NCBI RefSeq assembly: GCF_018882335.1
Contig: NZ_JACVOS010000006.1
Coordinates: 82,918-146,917, forward strand
Length of the DNA: 64,000 nt
DNA from: Polynucleobacter sp. AM-25C3
Lineage (GTDB): Bacteria; Pseudomonadota; Gammaproteobacteria; Burkholderiales; Burkholderiaceae
Direction: 5' to 3'
Shown here: piece after piece, positions 37,580 through 46,505 of the stretch
Layout of the letters: each line of letters starts with the position of its first letter
Numbering within the stretch: the stretch's first letter is position 1
The notes under the pieces: model-generated
Told to the model about the DNA's origin: nothing
Seen by the model: only the letters and a program-made list of their open reading frames with translations
Databases searched by the model: none
Made by a program: the position numbers and the translations under genes

Positions 37580-38221
37580 TTAAATTGCATTGAGTTTTAA
37601 GGCTCGAATTGATTGAATCAGTTTATTAAAGCGGATCTTTTCTTGTTCACCTACAACTTTTTCATTGGGCTCTGACTGAAGCAAGTACTCGGCATCTTCC
37701 ATCTCGCGAATAAAGTCGATCGCCGCTTTTGCTTTTTGCTGTTGTGTGCCAGGTACAAGCTCATAGATATTCAAATACAAGGATCCCAGGCTTCTATTTT
37801 GTAATTCAGGAGTCAAGGGAAATTTACTCTTAAATAATCTATCGAGGGCATCCTTTGCATCACCCACTGTTTTAGCGCGACGTAAGGCGTATTCCATGTT
37901 ATCGAGGCGATTTTCAATCTCAAATTTATACGTAACTAATTGAGCCTGATTTTTTTGCTCAGTTTCATATTTATGCTGTATTTGCTGGAACACCGCTGCT
38001 CCACCCGTAATCACGACTGAAGATAGAAACCACATCCCCACAGAGCTATTGAGGAAGCCCATGATCTGCGCGCCTAGCCTGGCTTTCTCAACTTTCAACT
38101 CTGAAACAACTTCATCTACGACTTTAGAAATCGATCCACCTTCCGCTTCTAGCGATTTCTTTAACTCATGGCGGTATCGCTCTTCAAGCTCAATAAGCTT
38201 CTTTTTCTCATCTGTAAGCAT
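37580..38221 (-). CDS. Membrane-anchored coiled-coil protein, paralogue B (unknown function)
   Basis: A 213-residue protein with the same layout as the one at 30138: N-terminal coiled coil (EERYRHELKKSLEAEGG), the near-identical membrane segment FLNSSVGMWFLSSVVITGG, the second coiled coil QQIQHKYETEQKNQAQL, and the domain with AKTVGDAKDALDRLFKSKFPL. The middle and C-terminal parts are far more alike than the N-termini. The hydrophobic segment and following QQIQH stretch seem to be the conserved core. Function unknown. Confidence 0.7.
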   Translation of the reverse strand: MLTDEKKKLIELEERYRHELKKSLEAEGGSISKVVDEVVSELKVEKARLGAQIMGFLNSSVGMWFLSSVVITGGAAVFQQIQHKYETEQKNQAQLVTYKFEIENRLDNMEYALRRAKTVGDAKDALDRLFKSKFPLTPELQNRSLGSLYLNIYELVPGTQQQKAKAAIDFIREMEDAEYLLQSEPNEKVVGEQEKIRFNKLIQSIRALKLNAI

Positions 38222-38299
38222 TTCTAAATCCTTTTAAAAGCTAGCTTGAAGTTTGTTTTGATCGAATTAAACCGCGCAAACCGATATCAGACTGGGTAT

Positions 38300-38764
38300 T
38301 TACTTATTTTTCCAGCGCGCCATTGCAGCATCGTCGTTCACACGAGCATCAACCCATCTACCGCCTTCTGGGGTCTCTTCTTTTTTCCAGAATGGGGCTG
38401 CAGTCTTTAGATAATCCATGATGAACTCACAGGCAGCAAATGCTTCACCTCTGTGAGCGCTGGTGACCGCCACCAAAACGATTTGATCTTCAGGCAGTAA
38501 TGGGCCCACACGATGAATCACTAGAGTTTTATAAATGTCCCAACGACCTCTGGCTTGCGTGATGATTTCTTCTAGGGCTTTTTCTGTCATGCCGGGATAG
38601 TGCTCTAGCGTCATGCCTTTGACTTGACTGCCATCATTCATATCCCGCACAGTGCCAACGAACGTGACTACTGCACCTACGCGCGAATCATCCTTGCGAA
38701 GTAATTTAACCTCGGTTGATAAATCGAAGTCTGCCTCCTGAATGCGGATGAAATCAGGTTGCAT
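38300..38764 (-). CDS. moaE: Molybdopterin synthase catalytic subunit
   Basis: A 154-residue MoaE. VGAVVTFVGTVRDMNDGSQVKGMTLEHYPGM, IHRVGPLLPEDQIVLVAVTSAHRGEAFAACEFIMDYLK and PFWKKE with the active-site lysine are characteristic. It transfers sulfur from MoaD thiocarboxylate to precursor Z. It begins directly after the moaD stop. Confidence 0.96.
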   Translation of the reverse strand: MQPDFIRIQEADFDLSTEVKLLRKDDSRVGAVVTFVGTVRDMNDGSQVKGMTLEHYPGMTEKALEEIITQARGRWDIYKTLVIHRVGPLLPEDQIVLVAVTSAHRGEAFAACEFIMDYLKTAAPFWKKEETPEGGRWVDARVNDDAAMARWKNK

Positions 38765-39022
38765 CTAGCCACCAGTAACCGGGGGGAAGAATGCGACTTC
38801 AGCACCTTCTACCAAAGGAGTGGACTCATTGACCATTTCTTGATTTAGGGCGCAACGAATGACTTTACCGCTAGCCAATACCTCTGCCCAAGGATTTCCG
38901 CGTTGGATGAGATGAGCCCTTAACTCGGCAATCGTTTTAACTTCAGCTGGAGCAGCAATACTCTCGCCAGAAAGCCCAAGACCTTCTCGTAATGAGGCAA
39001 AGAATCGTAATTCGAGTTTCAT
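38765..39022 (-). CDS. moaD: Molybdopterin synthase sulfur carrier subunit
   Basis: An 85-residue ubiquitin-like protein with LRFFASLREGLG at the start and the required C-terminal double glycine (VAFFPPVTGG), whose carboxyl end is turned into a thiocarboxylate. It is adjacent to moaE. Confidence 0.95.
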   Translation of the reverse strand: MKLELRFFASLREGLGLSGESIAAPAEVKTIAELRAHLIQRGNPWAEVLASGKVIRCALNQEMVNESTPLVEGAEVAFFPPVTGG

Positions 39023-39040
39023 ATGAGAATCCTAATACGA

Positions 39041-40300
39041 TTAGGAAAGAAGCGCATTAAATGGAATGTACTTAACCAGCTCACCTGCTTTGAAGGTATG
39101 CCCTGGAGGGCAATCCACTAAGCCATCACCCCATGAGGCACTGGTAAGCACCCCAGAACTTTGATTTGGGAACAGATCTAAACCACCTTGGGCATTGATC
39201 TTGACGCGCAGGAACTCATTGCGGCGATCGGCTTTGAGCCAATCAAAATCCGCGCGCATAGGATAAGACTGAACATGCCCTTCATCTCGGCCTTGAAGTT
39301 TGAGAATGAACGGCCGCACGAATAGCAAGAAGGTGACAAAGCTAGAAACAGGATTGCCAGGCAGGCCGATAAACCAAGCTTCAGCTTGAGCTCCACCCTC
39401 ACCATCTTTTACATTTTCTGATTTACGAACGGCACCAAACGCTAAGGGCTTGCCGGGCTTGATCGCAATTTGCCAAAGATCCAACCTGCCTTCAGCGGTG
39501 ACCGCAGGTTTAATGTGATCCTCTTCGCCCACTGAAACACCACCAGAGGTAATGATGAGGTCGTGGTCTTTGCTGGCTTTGCGCAAAGCTTCTCTTGTGG
39601 CATTGAGGTTATCGGGGACTATGCCTAAATCAGTGGCCTCACAACCCAGAGATTTAATACACGCCAATAAAGTGTCGCGATTGGAGTTGTAGATACCACC
39701 CAGTTTAAGTGGCTCACCAGGAAGAGATAACTCGTCTCCAGTGAAGAATGCTGCCACCTTGACTCTGCGCTTGACGTTCAAATGCGTTAAGCCAGCAGAA
39801 GCAGCAACACCCAACTCTTGTGGGCGTAAAAAAGTGCCTGCCGTAAGTGCTGTCTTGCCAGTCCTTAGATCTTCACCCCGCTTACGTATCCACTGACCTA
39901 CTGCTGGGGCAATATTGACCTGCACCTGATCTGTAGATCCCTCTGGGGTGGTGCAATCCTCTTGCATGACAACCGCATCTGCGCCGGGGGGAACTGGAGC
40001 TCCAGTAAATATTCTGGCGGCAGTGCCAGGCTCAAGTTGCGTACCAATGGATCCTGCCGGAATGCGTTGCGCAATCGTCAGAATGCTGCCTGGATTTTGG
40101 GTGTCAACAGTACGTACCGCATAACCATCCATGGAGGTGTTATCCAGGGGTGGAACGTCTACCAAACTATTGACGTTCTCGGCTAGTACGCGCCCTAAGG
40201 CGGCTTGCATTGCGACCATCTCACTATCGCCTACAGGCCTTGCATTTGAGAGCAGATGATCTAAAGCCTGCTGAGCAGTCAACATCGGAGACTTAGTCAT
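39041..40300 (-). CDS. moeA: Molybdopterin molybdotransferase
   Basis: A 419-residue MoeA. PPLDNTSMDGYAVR, ARIFTGAPVPPGADAVVMQED, IITSGGVSVGEEDHIKP and IKPGKPLAFGAV with FIGLPGNPVSSFVTFLLFVRP are the conserved substrate and metal sites. It inserts molybdate into adenylylated molybdopterin. It lies upstream of moaD on the same strand, 18 bases apart. Confidence 0.97.
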   Translation of the reverse strand: MTKSPMLTAQQALDHLLSNARPVGDSEMVAMQAALGRVLAENVNSLVDVPPLDNTSMDGYAVRTVDTQNPGSILTIAQRIPAGSIGTQLEPGTAARIFTGAPVPPGADAVVMQEDCTTPEGSTDQVQVNIAPAVGQWIRKRGEDLRTGKTALTAGTFLRPQELGVAASAGLTHLNVKRRVKVAAFFTGDELSLPGEPLKLGGIYNSNRDTLLACIKSLGCEATDLGIVPDNLNATREALRKASKDHDLIITSGGVSVGEEDHIKPAVTAEGRLDLWQIAIKPGKPLAFGAVRKSENVKDGEGGAQAEAWFIGLPGNPVSSFVTFLLFVRPFILKLQGRDEGHVQSYPMRADFDWLKADRRNEFLRVKINAQGGLDLFPNQSSGVLTSASWGDGLVDCPPGHTFKAGELVKYIPFNALLS

Positions 40301-40322
40301 GGCGTTTTATTGATTAACTTAG

Positions 40323-41765
40323 TTAGTTAAGGTGAGCGGTAATAAAATTTTTAACTTGATTGACATCCGCATCCATATTTTCAACACGCTGCGGCAAAGA
40401 CTTAATGTCTTTAAATGCTGGTGGACATTCTGCTGGCCGGCCTAGCGCCACTTCAATCGTTTCTTCAAACTTAATGGGTAGTGCAGTCTCAAGCACCAGC
40501 ATCGGAATGCCTGCTTGCAAATGCTCACGTGCTACCTTCACACCATCTGCAGTATGGGTATCAATCATCACACCATATTGTTGATCGATATCACGAATGG
40601 TCTCTAAACGATTTTGGTGGGCGCTACGGCCAGACTGGAAGCCATACTTAGCCATCTCTTTGAAGACGGCATCTTTAGAAATATCAAAACCACCTGCTTC
40701 GTCTACTTGCTTAAACATGCCAGCAGTTACATTGCCATCTTGCCCCATGAGATCAAATACAAAACGCTCAAAATTACTGGCTTTAGAGATATCCATGGAG
40801 GGACTGGAGGTGTGTAGTGTCTCGGCAGATTTACGCGCACGATAAATGCCAGTGCGGAAGAACTCATCGAGAACATCGTTCTCATTGGTAGCAGCTACTA
40901 AATGCGCGATGGGCAATCCCATCATGCGGGCAATATGGCCAGCACAAATATTGCCAAAGTTGCCAGATGGTACGGTAAAGGAAACTTTTTCAGAGCTAGA
41001 CTTCGTTGCCAGCAAATACCCTTGGAAGTAATACACCACCTGGGCAACTACCCGACCCCAGTTAATGGAGTTCACGGTTCCAATTTGATGATCCGCCTTA
41101 AAGCGATGGTCGTTGCTAACTGCCTTGACAATATCTTGGCAGTCATCAAATACACCGGCAACTGCCAAGTTAAAAATATTGGGGTCTTGCAAGGAATACA
41201 TTTGGGCAGACTGGAAAGCGCTCATCTTGCCGCGTGGTGAGAGCATAAATACCTTCACGCCTTCTTTGCCGCGCATGGCGTATTCAGCAGCGCTGCCAGT
41301 ATCACCAGAGGTCGCGCCCAAAATATTAAGCTTCTGACCTTTTTTCTTTAAGGCATATTCAAAGAGGTTGCCGAGCAATTGCATCGCCATGTCTTTGAAA
41401 GCCAATGTAGGTCCATTAGACAAACTGAGTAAGCCAATGCGTGTGCCCTGCTCTTCTCCCAGCCAATGTAATGGTGTGATGTCTTTAGCGTTATCTTCAG
41501 CACGACCATTGCAATAGACCTGCTCTGTATACGTCTTACGCAATAAAGCACGTAAATCCGCTTCAGGGATATCGTCGCAATACAGACTCAAGACTTCATA
41601 AGCAAGATCGGCATAAGACAAACCACGCCAAGAATCCAACTGCTCTATAGTGACCTTTGGATACTCGGTCGGCAGATATAAACCACCATCTGGCGCTAAA
41701 CCGCCAAGCAAGATTTCTAGAAAGGATTGCTGTGGGCTATTGCCCCGAGTCGATTGGTAACGCAT
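40323..41765 (-). CDS. thrC: Threonine synthase
   Basis: A 480-residue PLP lyase converting phosphohomoserine to threonine. MRYQSTRGNSPQQSFLEILLGGLAPDGGLYLP is the long-form (E. coli/yeast type) N-terminus. GPTLAFKDMAMQLLG carries the PLP lysine, ILGATSGDTGSAAEYAMRG binds phosphate, and VPSGNFGNICAGHIAR follows. It comes just after hom with a 6-base gap. Confidence 0.97.
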   Translation of the reverse strand: MRYQSTRGNSPQQSFLEILLGGLAPDGGLYLPTEYPKVTIEQLDSWRGLSYADLAYEVLSLYCDDIPEADLRALLRKTYTEQVYCNGRAEDNAKDITPLHWLGEEQGTRIGLLSLSNGPTLAFKDMAMQLLGNLFEYALKKKGQKLNILGATSGDTGSAAEYAMRGKEGVKVFMLSPRGKMSAFQSAQMYSLQDPNIFNLAVAGVFDDCQDIVKAVSNDHRFKADHQIGTVNSINWGRVVAQVVYYFQGYLLATKSSSEKVSFTVPSGNFGNICAGHIARMMGLPIAHLVAATNENDVLDEFFRTGIYRARKSAETLHTSSPSMDISKASNFERFVFDLMGQDGNVTAGMFKQVDEAGGFDISKDAVFKEMAKYGFQSGRSAHQNRLETIRDIDQQYGVMIDTHTADGVKVAREHLQAGIPMLVLETALPIKFEETIEVALGRPAECPPAFKDIKSLPQRVENMDADVNQVKNFITAHLN

Positions 41766-41771
41766 GTTGGA

Positions 41772-43082
41772 TTAGGATAGATTTTCTAAACGGATCTTCA
41801 CCACTTCGCCAGCAACAGTCTTCAGATTCTGAATTTCCTGAATCGCTGCGAGCATATGCTTTTCTTTGGTCTCGTGGGTCAGTGCAACCAAGTCAGTTTG
41901 ACTCTCGCCCTCATCCGCCTCTTTTTGCAAGAGCGCATCAATCGAGATGCCATGAGCAGCCAAGATCTTCGTAATGTCTGCCAACACGCCGGCTTGGTCC
42001 GCTACGCGCAAACGTAGGTAATAACTGGTGGTGATTTCGCCCATGGGCAGTACGGTGATATCACGCACTGCATCTGGCTGGAATGCCAAGTAGGGAACAC
42101 GATTCTCTGGGCTCGCGCCCAATAAACGGGTGATATCCACCAAGTCAGCAATCACAGCAGAAGCTGTTGGCTCGGAGCCAGCACCTTTACCGTAGTAAAG
42201 CGTAGTACCTACTGCATCACCAAATACCTGCACAGCATTCATGGCACCTTCAACGTTTGCAATTAAACGCTTAGTCGGAATTAATGTCGGGTGAACACGC
42301 AACTCAATACCCGTTGTTGTCTTCTTAGCAATACCGAGCAACTTAATGCGATAGCCTAATTGCTCAGCGTACTTAATATCAATAGCATCTAACTTAGTGA
42401 TGCCTTCGACGTGTGCTTTTTCAAATTGCATTGGAATACCAAATGCAATCGCACTCATGATGGTTGCCTTATGAGCAGCATCCACACCTTCAATATCGAA
42501 AGTCGGATCAGCTTCTGCATAACCTAAGCGTTGCGCCTCTTTCAAGACCGTCGCAAAGTCCAAACCTTTATCGCGCATCTCAGAAAGAATGAAGTTGGTT
42601 GTGCCATTAATGATGCCGGCGATCCACTCAATGCGGTTGGCAGTCAAGCCTTCACGTAATGCCTTAATAATTGGAATGCCACCTGCAACTGCGGCCTCAA
42701 ATGCCACCATCACACCCTTTTCATGGGCGGCTTTAAAAATCTCATTACCGTGCACTGCGATCAAAGCCTTATTGGCGGTGACCACATGCTTACCAGCAGC
42801 AATTGCTTCAAGTACCAAGTCTTTCGCAACACCGTAGCCACCAATTAACTCAACAACGATATCAATCTCAGGATTATTAATAACAGCACGCGCATCACTC
42901 ACCACTTGCGCATGATCTTTCACCAATTCCTTGGCACGCTCTACATTGAGATCGGCAACGGTATTAATTCGGATGCCGCGACCAGCACGACGCAAAATTT
43001 CGTCTTGGTTACGTTCGAGAACAGTGAATACGCCACCACCTACGGTGCCAATGCCTAATAGACCAACTTGAATCGGTTTCAT
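41772..43082 (-). CDS. hom: Homoserine dehydrogenase
   Basis: A 436-residue monofunctional enzyme. IQVGLLGIGTVGGGVFTVL is the NAD(P)-binding loop, GKHVVTANKALIAVHG, VAGGIPIIKALREGL, and GIINGTTNFILSEM form the catalytic core, and the C-terminal ACT domain (YYLRLRVADQAGVLADITKIL) gives threonine feedback. It reduces aspartate semialdehyde to homoserine. The start overlaps the upstream aminotransferase gene by four bases. Confidence 0.97.
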   Translation of the reverse strand: MKPIQVGLLGIGTVGGGVFTVLERNQDEILRRAGRGIRINTVADLNVERAKELVKDHAQVVSDARAVINNPEIDIVVELIGGYGVAKDLVLEAIAAGKHVVTANKALIAVHGNEIFKAAHEKGVMVAFEAAVAGGIPIIKALREGLTANRIEWIAGIINGTTNFILSEMRDKGLDFATVLKEAQRLGYAEADPTFDIEGVDAAHKATIMSAIAFGIPMQFEKAHVEGITKLDAIDIKYAEQLGYRIKLLGIAKKTTTGIELRVHPTLIPTKRLIANVEGAMNAVQVFGDAVGTTLYYGKGAGSEPTASAVIADLVDITRLLGASPENRVPYLAFQPDAVRDITVLPMGEITTSYYLRLRVADQAGVLADITKILAAHGISIDALLQKEADEGESQTDLVALTHETKEKHMLAAIQEIQNLKTVAGEVVKIRLENLS

Positions 43083-44338
43083 GATGCCTTTGTTGCTGTT
43101 GAATTAGCCGCTTTACGACTATTTTTTTGACGATAACGCTCGAGAAAACGTGCAAGGCGACTAATCGCCTCTGTGAGCACATCTTCATGAGGTAAGAACA
43201 CTACACGGAAATGGTCTGGCTTGACCCAGTTAAAACCAGAGCCCTGAACCAGCAACACTTTTTCTTCTTTCAGAAGATCAGCTACAAATTGCTGATCATC
43301 TTCGATCGGGTACATCTCTGGATCGAGCCTTGGAAATAGATACAAAGCAGACTTTGGCTTGACACAAGTCACGCCAGGAATCGCTGTAATGAGTTTCCAG
43401 GCGAGATCACGTTGTTTCGCTAAGCGACCACCCTCTGCGACCAAATCATTAATACTTTGATAACCGCCCAAAGCGGTTTGAATGGCGTACTGACCTGGCA
43501 CGTTGGCGCACAGGCGCATCGAGGACAGCATATTGAGGCCTTCAATGTAATCTCGAATCATCTCTTTATCACCTGAAACTATCATCCAGCCGGCGCGGTA
43601 GCCGCAAGAGCGGTAGTTCTTAGATAAGCCATTAAAGGTGATCGTCACTACATCAGTCGACAAAGATGCCAAGGAGATGTGCTTCTCTTGGTCGTACAAC
43701 ATCTTGTCGTAGATTTCATCGGCAAACAGAATCAAACCGTGCTCACGCGCGATTGAAGTTAACTCCATTAACACTTCTTTGGAGTAGATTGCGCCTGTTG
43801 GATTGTTGGGGTTAATCACCACAATCGCTTTAGTGCGAGGCGTAATCTTTTTACGCAAATCTGCCAGATCAGGCGCCCATTCTTTAGATTCATCACATAA
43901 GTAATGCACTGGAGTGCCACCAGACAAGCTCACTGCGGCTGTCCACAATGGGTAGTCAGGCGCTGGAACCAAGACTTCATCGCCATTATTGAGCAATGCA
44001 TTCATGGCAATCACGATCAGCTCGGATACGCCGTTACCGGTATAAATATCATCCAAAGTAACACCCTGAATGCCTTTTTCCTGGCAATACTGCATGATTG
44101 CCTTACGCGCCGCAAAGATCCCCTTGGAATCGGAGTAGGCTGAGGCATTACCCAAATTGCGGATCATATCCAACTGAATCTCTTCTGGAGGGTCAAAGCC
44201 AAAAACACCCACATTACCGATGTTTAATTTGATGATTTTGTGGCCCTCTTCCTCCATGCGCTGAGCGAGCTCCAGCACGGGTCCACGAATGTCGTAGCAG
44301 ACGTGATTGAGTTTTTCGGACTTTAGGATCGGTTTCAC
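43079..44338 (-). CDS. alaA: AlaA-type pyruvate-glutamate aminotransferase
   Basis: A 419-residue class I PLP aminotransferase. KLNHVCYDIRGPVLELAQRMEEEG and KLNIGNVGVFGFDPPEEIQ are typical of the AlaA group (annotated for alanine synthesis). INPNNPTGAIYSKEVL, FADEIYDKMLYD and FNGLSKNYRSCGYRAGWM with the PLP lysine are intact. The start is GTG 44336-44338. It leads the alaA-hom-thrC operon, so its amino acid product links to aspartate-family metabolism. Confidence 0.9.
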   Translation of the reverse strand: MKPILKSEKLNHVCYDIRGPVLELAQRMEEEGHKIIKLNIGNVGVFGFDPPEEIQLDMIRNLGNASAYSDSKGIFAARKAIMQYCQEKGIQGVTLDDIYTGNGVSELIVIAMNALLNNGDEVLVPAPDYPLWTAAVSLSGGTPVHYLCDESKEWAPDLADLRKKITPRTKAIVVINPNNPTGAIYSKEVLMELTSIAREHGLILFADEIYDKMLYDQEKHISLASLSTDVVTITFNGLSKNYRSCGYRAGWMIVSGDKEMIRDYIEGLNMLSSMRLCANVPGQYAIQTALGGYQSINDLVAEGGRLAKQRDLAWKLITAIPGVTCVKPKSALYLFPRLDPEMYPIEDDQQFVADLLKEEKVLLVQGSGFNWVKPDHFRVVFLPHEDVLTEAISRLARFLERYRQKNSRKAANSTATKAS

Positions 44339-44417
44339 AATAAATTAAAGGGTAAGTTCTTGAAATCTAGGAAAAAACAGCTGGCTATAATCCTCATAAT
44401 TATGACAGAGAGTCCAT

Positions 44418-44795
44418 GTGAAGCTTCAATCTGACCCCCATTCCGGAGCCAATACGATCACCGGTTACGGCGATGGCTACGTAGAGATCAATAAGACTCC
44501 CTATAGCCACGCCGTTTTATTGAGTTCAGATGGTGAAATCCAGGAGTGGCCTGTTCAATCTTTTGACGAACTGAGTGAGGCAGATTTCAGTCAAATGGCT
44601 GCTCTCAAGCCTGAATTAATCATTATTGGCACCGGCAAGCGCCAACGTTTTCCAAAGCCCGAGTTATTAAAAACCCTCATCGAGGCCAAGATTGGCTTTG
44701 AAGTTATGGATTCACAAGCGGCCTGCCGCACCTACAACATTCTGGTTGGCGAAGGTCGTCAAGTCTTGTTGGCCTTGATCGTGGAAGCCATCTAA
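44418..44795 (+). CDS. Mth938-like (DUF498) domain protein
   Basis: A 125-residue protein starting at GTG 44418. ITGYGDGYVEINKTPYSHAVLL, ELIIIGTGKRQRFPKPELL and VMDSQAACRTYNILVGEGRQVLLALI are the Mth938/NDUFAF3-like signature. In mitochondria the NDUFAF3 homologue helps assemble respiratory complex I; in bacteria the role is unclear. Its last base overlaps the arnT start, so it shares the arn operon promoter. Confidence 0.85.
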   Translation: MKLQSDPHSGANTITGYGDGYVEINKTPYSHAVLLSSDGEIQEWPVQSFDELSEADFSQMAALKPELIIIGTGKRQRFPKPELLKTLIEAKIGFEVMDSQAACRTYNILVGEGRQVLLALIVEAI

Positions 44796-46489
44796 TGCAA
44801 TTTAGTCAAATTCGGCAGTCAAGCGCCCTAAACCCAGTCTCTATTTTGATTTTGGTATTGGTCTATGCATTGCTGTGGTTTGGCACTCTCAACTACCGCC
44901 ATCTCATTCCATCTGACGAAGGTCGTTACGCTGAGATTGCCCGTGAGATGTTAGTGACGGGCGATTGGGTTACCCCACGCTACAACGGTTATAAGTATTT
45001 TGAAAAACCCCCTTTACAAATTTGGGCCACTGCCACAGCCTTCAATATTTTTGGCATTGGCGATTGGCAAGCGCGCTTATGGACTGCGCTCACTGGATTT
45101 CTGACGATTGTGTTTATTGGATTTACTGGTGCGCGAATCTATAGTGCCCGCGCAGGCTGGCTAGCCGCTATCGCACTTGCATCAAGCCCCATGTGGGTCA
45201 TTGGTGGTCACATCAACTCACTGGATATGGGACTGTCTGCATTTTTAGTGGCAGCACTTTGCAGTCTTTTATTGGCACAGACTTCTCGCAATTCGAGCGG
45301 CACCAGAAAGTGGATGTGGGCCTGCTGGGCTTTCATGGCACTAGCGACGCTATCTAAAGGTGTCATCGGCGTGGTTATCCCGGGTATGGTGTTTATTGTT
45401 TATTCCATCACCGCTTGGGACTGGAAGATCTGGAAACGCCTGCACATCATTAGTGGCACCATTTTATTTTTAGCCATTACCGCACCTTGGTTTGTGCTGG
45501 TCGCGCAACGCAATCCAGAGTTCCTCGAGTTCTTTTTTATTCACGAGCATTTGCAACGCTTTACGCAAACAGCACACAGCAGAACGGGGCCCATCTATTA
45601 CTTCCTACCCCTACTGCTTCTGGGCTTCTTGCCATGGATAGCGCAAATCCCTGGGGCGATTGCCCTAAGCTGGCGAGAGCGTAATCGCGATTTCTCAAGT
45701 GGCTGGTTGCTCACTTGCTGGTTTGCAGTGATCTTGGGATTCTTTAGCGTTTCACAATCGAAGTTACCCGGTTACATCATCCCCATCTTCCCAGCGCTGG
45801 CAGTGATCGTAGGGCATCGTTTAGATCGCAATTTAGGGTTCAGTAATTCACTCGTCCTGCCTTGGAAATTACAAGCGCTTTTCTTTGCAATTTTAGGCGG
45901 CATTGGATTCCTCTTCTTAGGAGAAGTCGGCAAGCAAGCAAGGCCCGATGAAATTGAATCCTATGCACAATATACCTACTGGATAGTTGCAGCACTCATT
46001 GTATTGATTGCATGTAGTCTGCTTGCATTCTTACAAAGTAAACGCAATGGCCTAGCCAGCATAACAAGCTTTGCTAGTGGCTTTTTTCTCTGTGCGCTGA
46101 TTGCAGGCACAGGGCACGAAACTCTGGGACGTGCGGTATCTGGCATTGATTTAGTAGAGCAAGTCAAAGCGGGTATTCCTGAGAAGACCAACTTCTATTC
46201 CGTGCGCATCTTAGATCACACCGTGCCCTTCTATTTAGGCAGAACCATGACTATGGTGGAATTTCCAGATGAGCTAGAGTTTGGCGTTCGGCAGCAACCT
46301 GAATTATGGCTTCCTACTTTGGATGCATTTATTGAGCGCTGGAAAGAAGATCAAACAGCTTATGCGCTAATGGTTCCAGAGCAATATATTGAATTACAAA
46401 AATTAAATGTTCCCATGCAGGAAGTCGGCAGAGATTCTAGGCGTGTGATTGTTAAACATCCTGAATCTGCAAGCACTTCACCACAATAA
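44795..46489 (+). CDS. arnT: ArnT-like 4-amino-4-deoxy-L-arabinose lipid A transferase (GT83)
   Basis: A 564-residue membrane glycosyltransferase with about 11-12 transmembrane helices. The first periplasmic loop holds LIPSDEGRYAEIAREMLVTGDWVTPRYNGYKYFEKPPLQIWATA, the acidic and FEKPPL motifs of the ArnT/PMT superfamily. The C-terminal periplasmic domain is after residue 430. It moves L-Ara4N from undecaprenyl phosphate to lipid A at the outer face of the inner membrane. The order arnT-arnB-arnC-formyltransferase-decarboxylase-arnD supports it. Confidence 0.9.
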   Translation: MQFSQIRQSSALNPVSILILVLVYALLWFGTLNYRHLIPSDEGRYAEIAREMLVTGDWVTPRYNGYKYFEKPPLQIWATATAFNIFGIGDWQARLWTALTGFLTIVFIGFTGARIYSARAGWLAAIALASSPMWVIGGHINSLDMGLSAFLVAALCSLLLAQTSRNSSGTRKWMWACWAFMALATLSKGVIGVVIPGMVFIVYSITAWDWKIWKRLHIISGTILFLAITAPWFVLVAQRNPEFLEFFFIHEHLQRFTQTAHSRTGPIYYFLPLLLLGFLPWIAQIPGAIALSWRERNRDFSSGWLLTCWFAVILGFFSVSQSKLPGYIIPIFPALAVIVGHRLDRNLGFSNSLVLPWKLQALFFAILGGIGFLFLGEVGKQARPDEIESYAQYTYWIVAALIVLIACSLLAFLQSKRNGLASITSFASGFFLCALIAGTGHETLGRAVSGIDLVEQVKAGIPEKTNFYSVRILDHTVPFYLGRTMTMVEFPDELEFGVRQQPELWLPTLDAFIERWKEDQTAYALMVPEQYIELQKLNVPMQEVGRDSRRVIVKHPESASTSPQ

Positions 46490-46505
46490 GGTCTTAAGCT
46501 TAATT

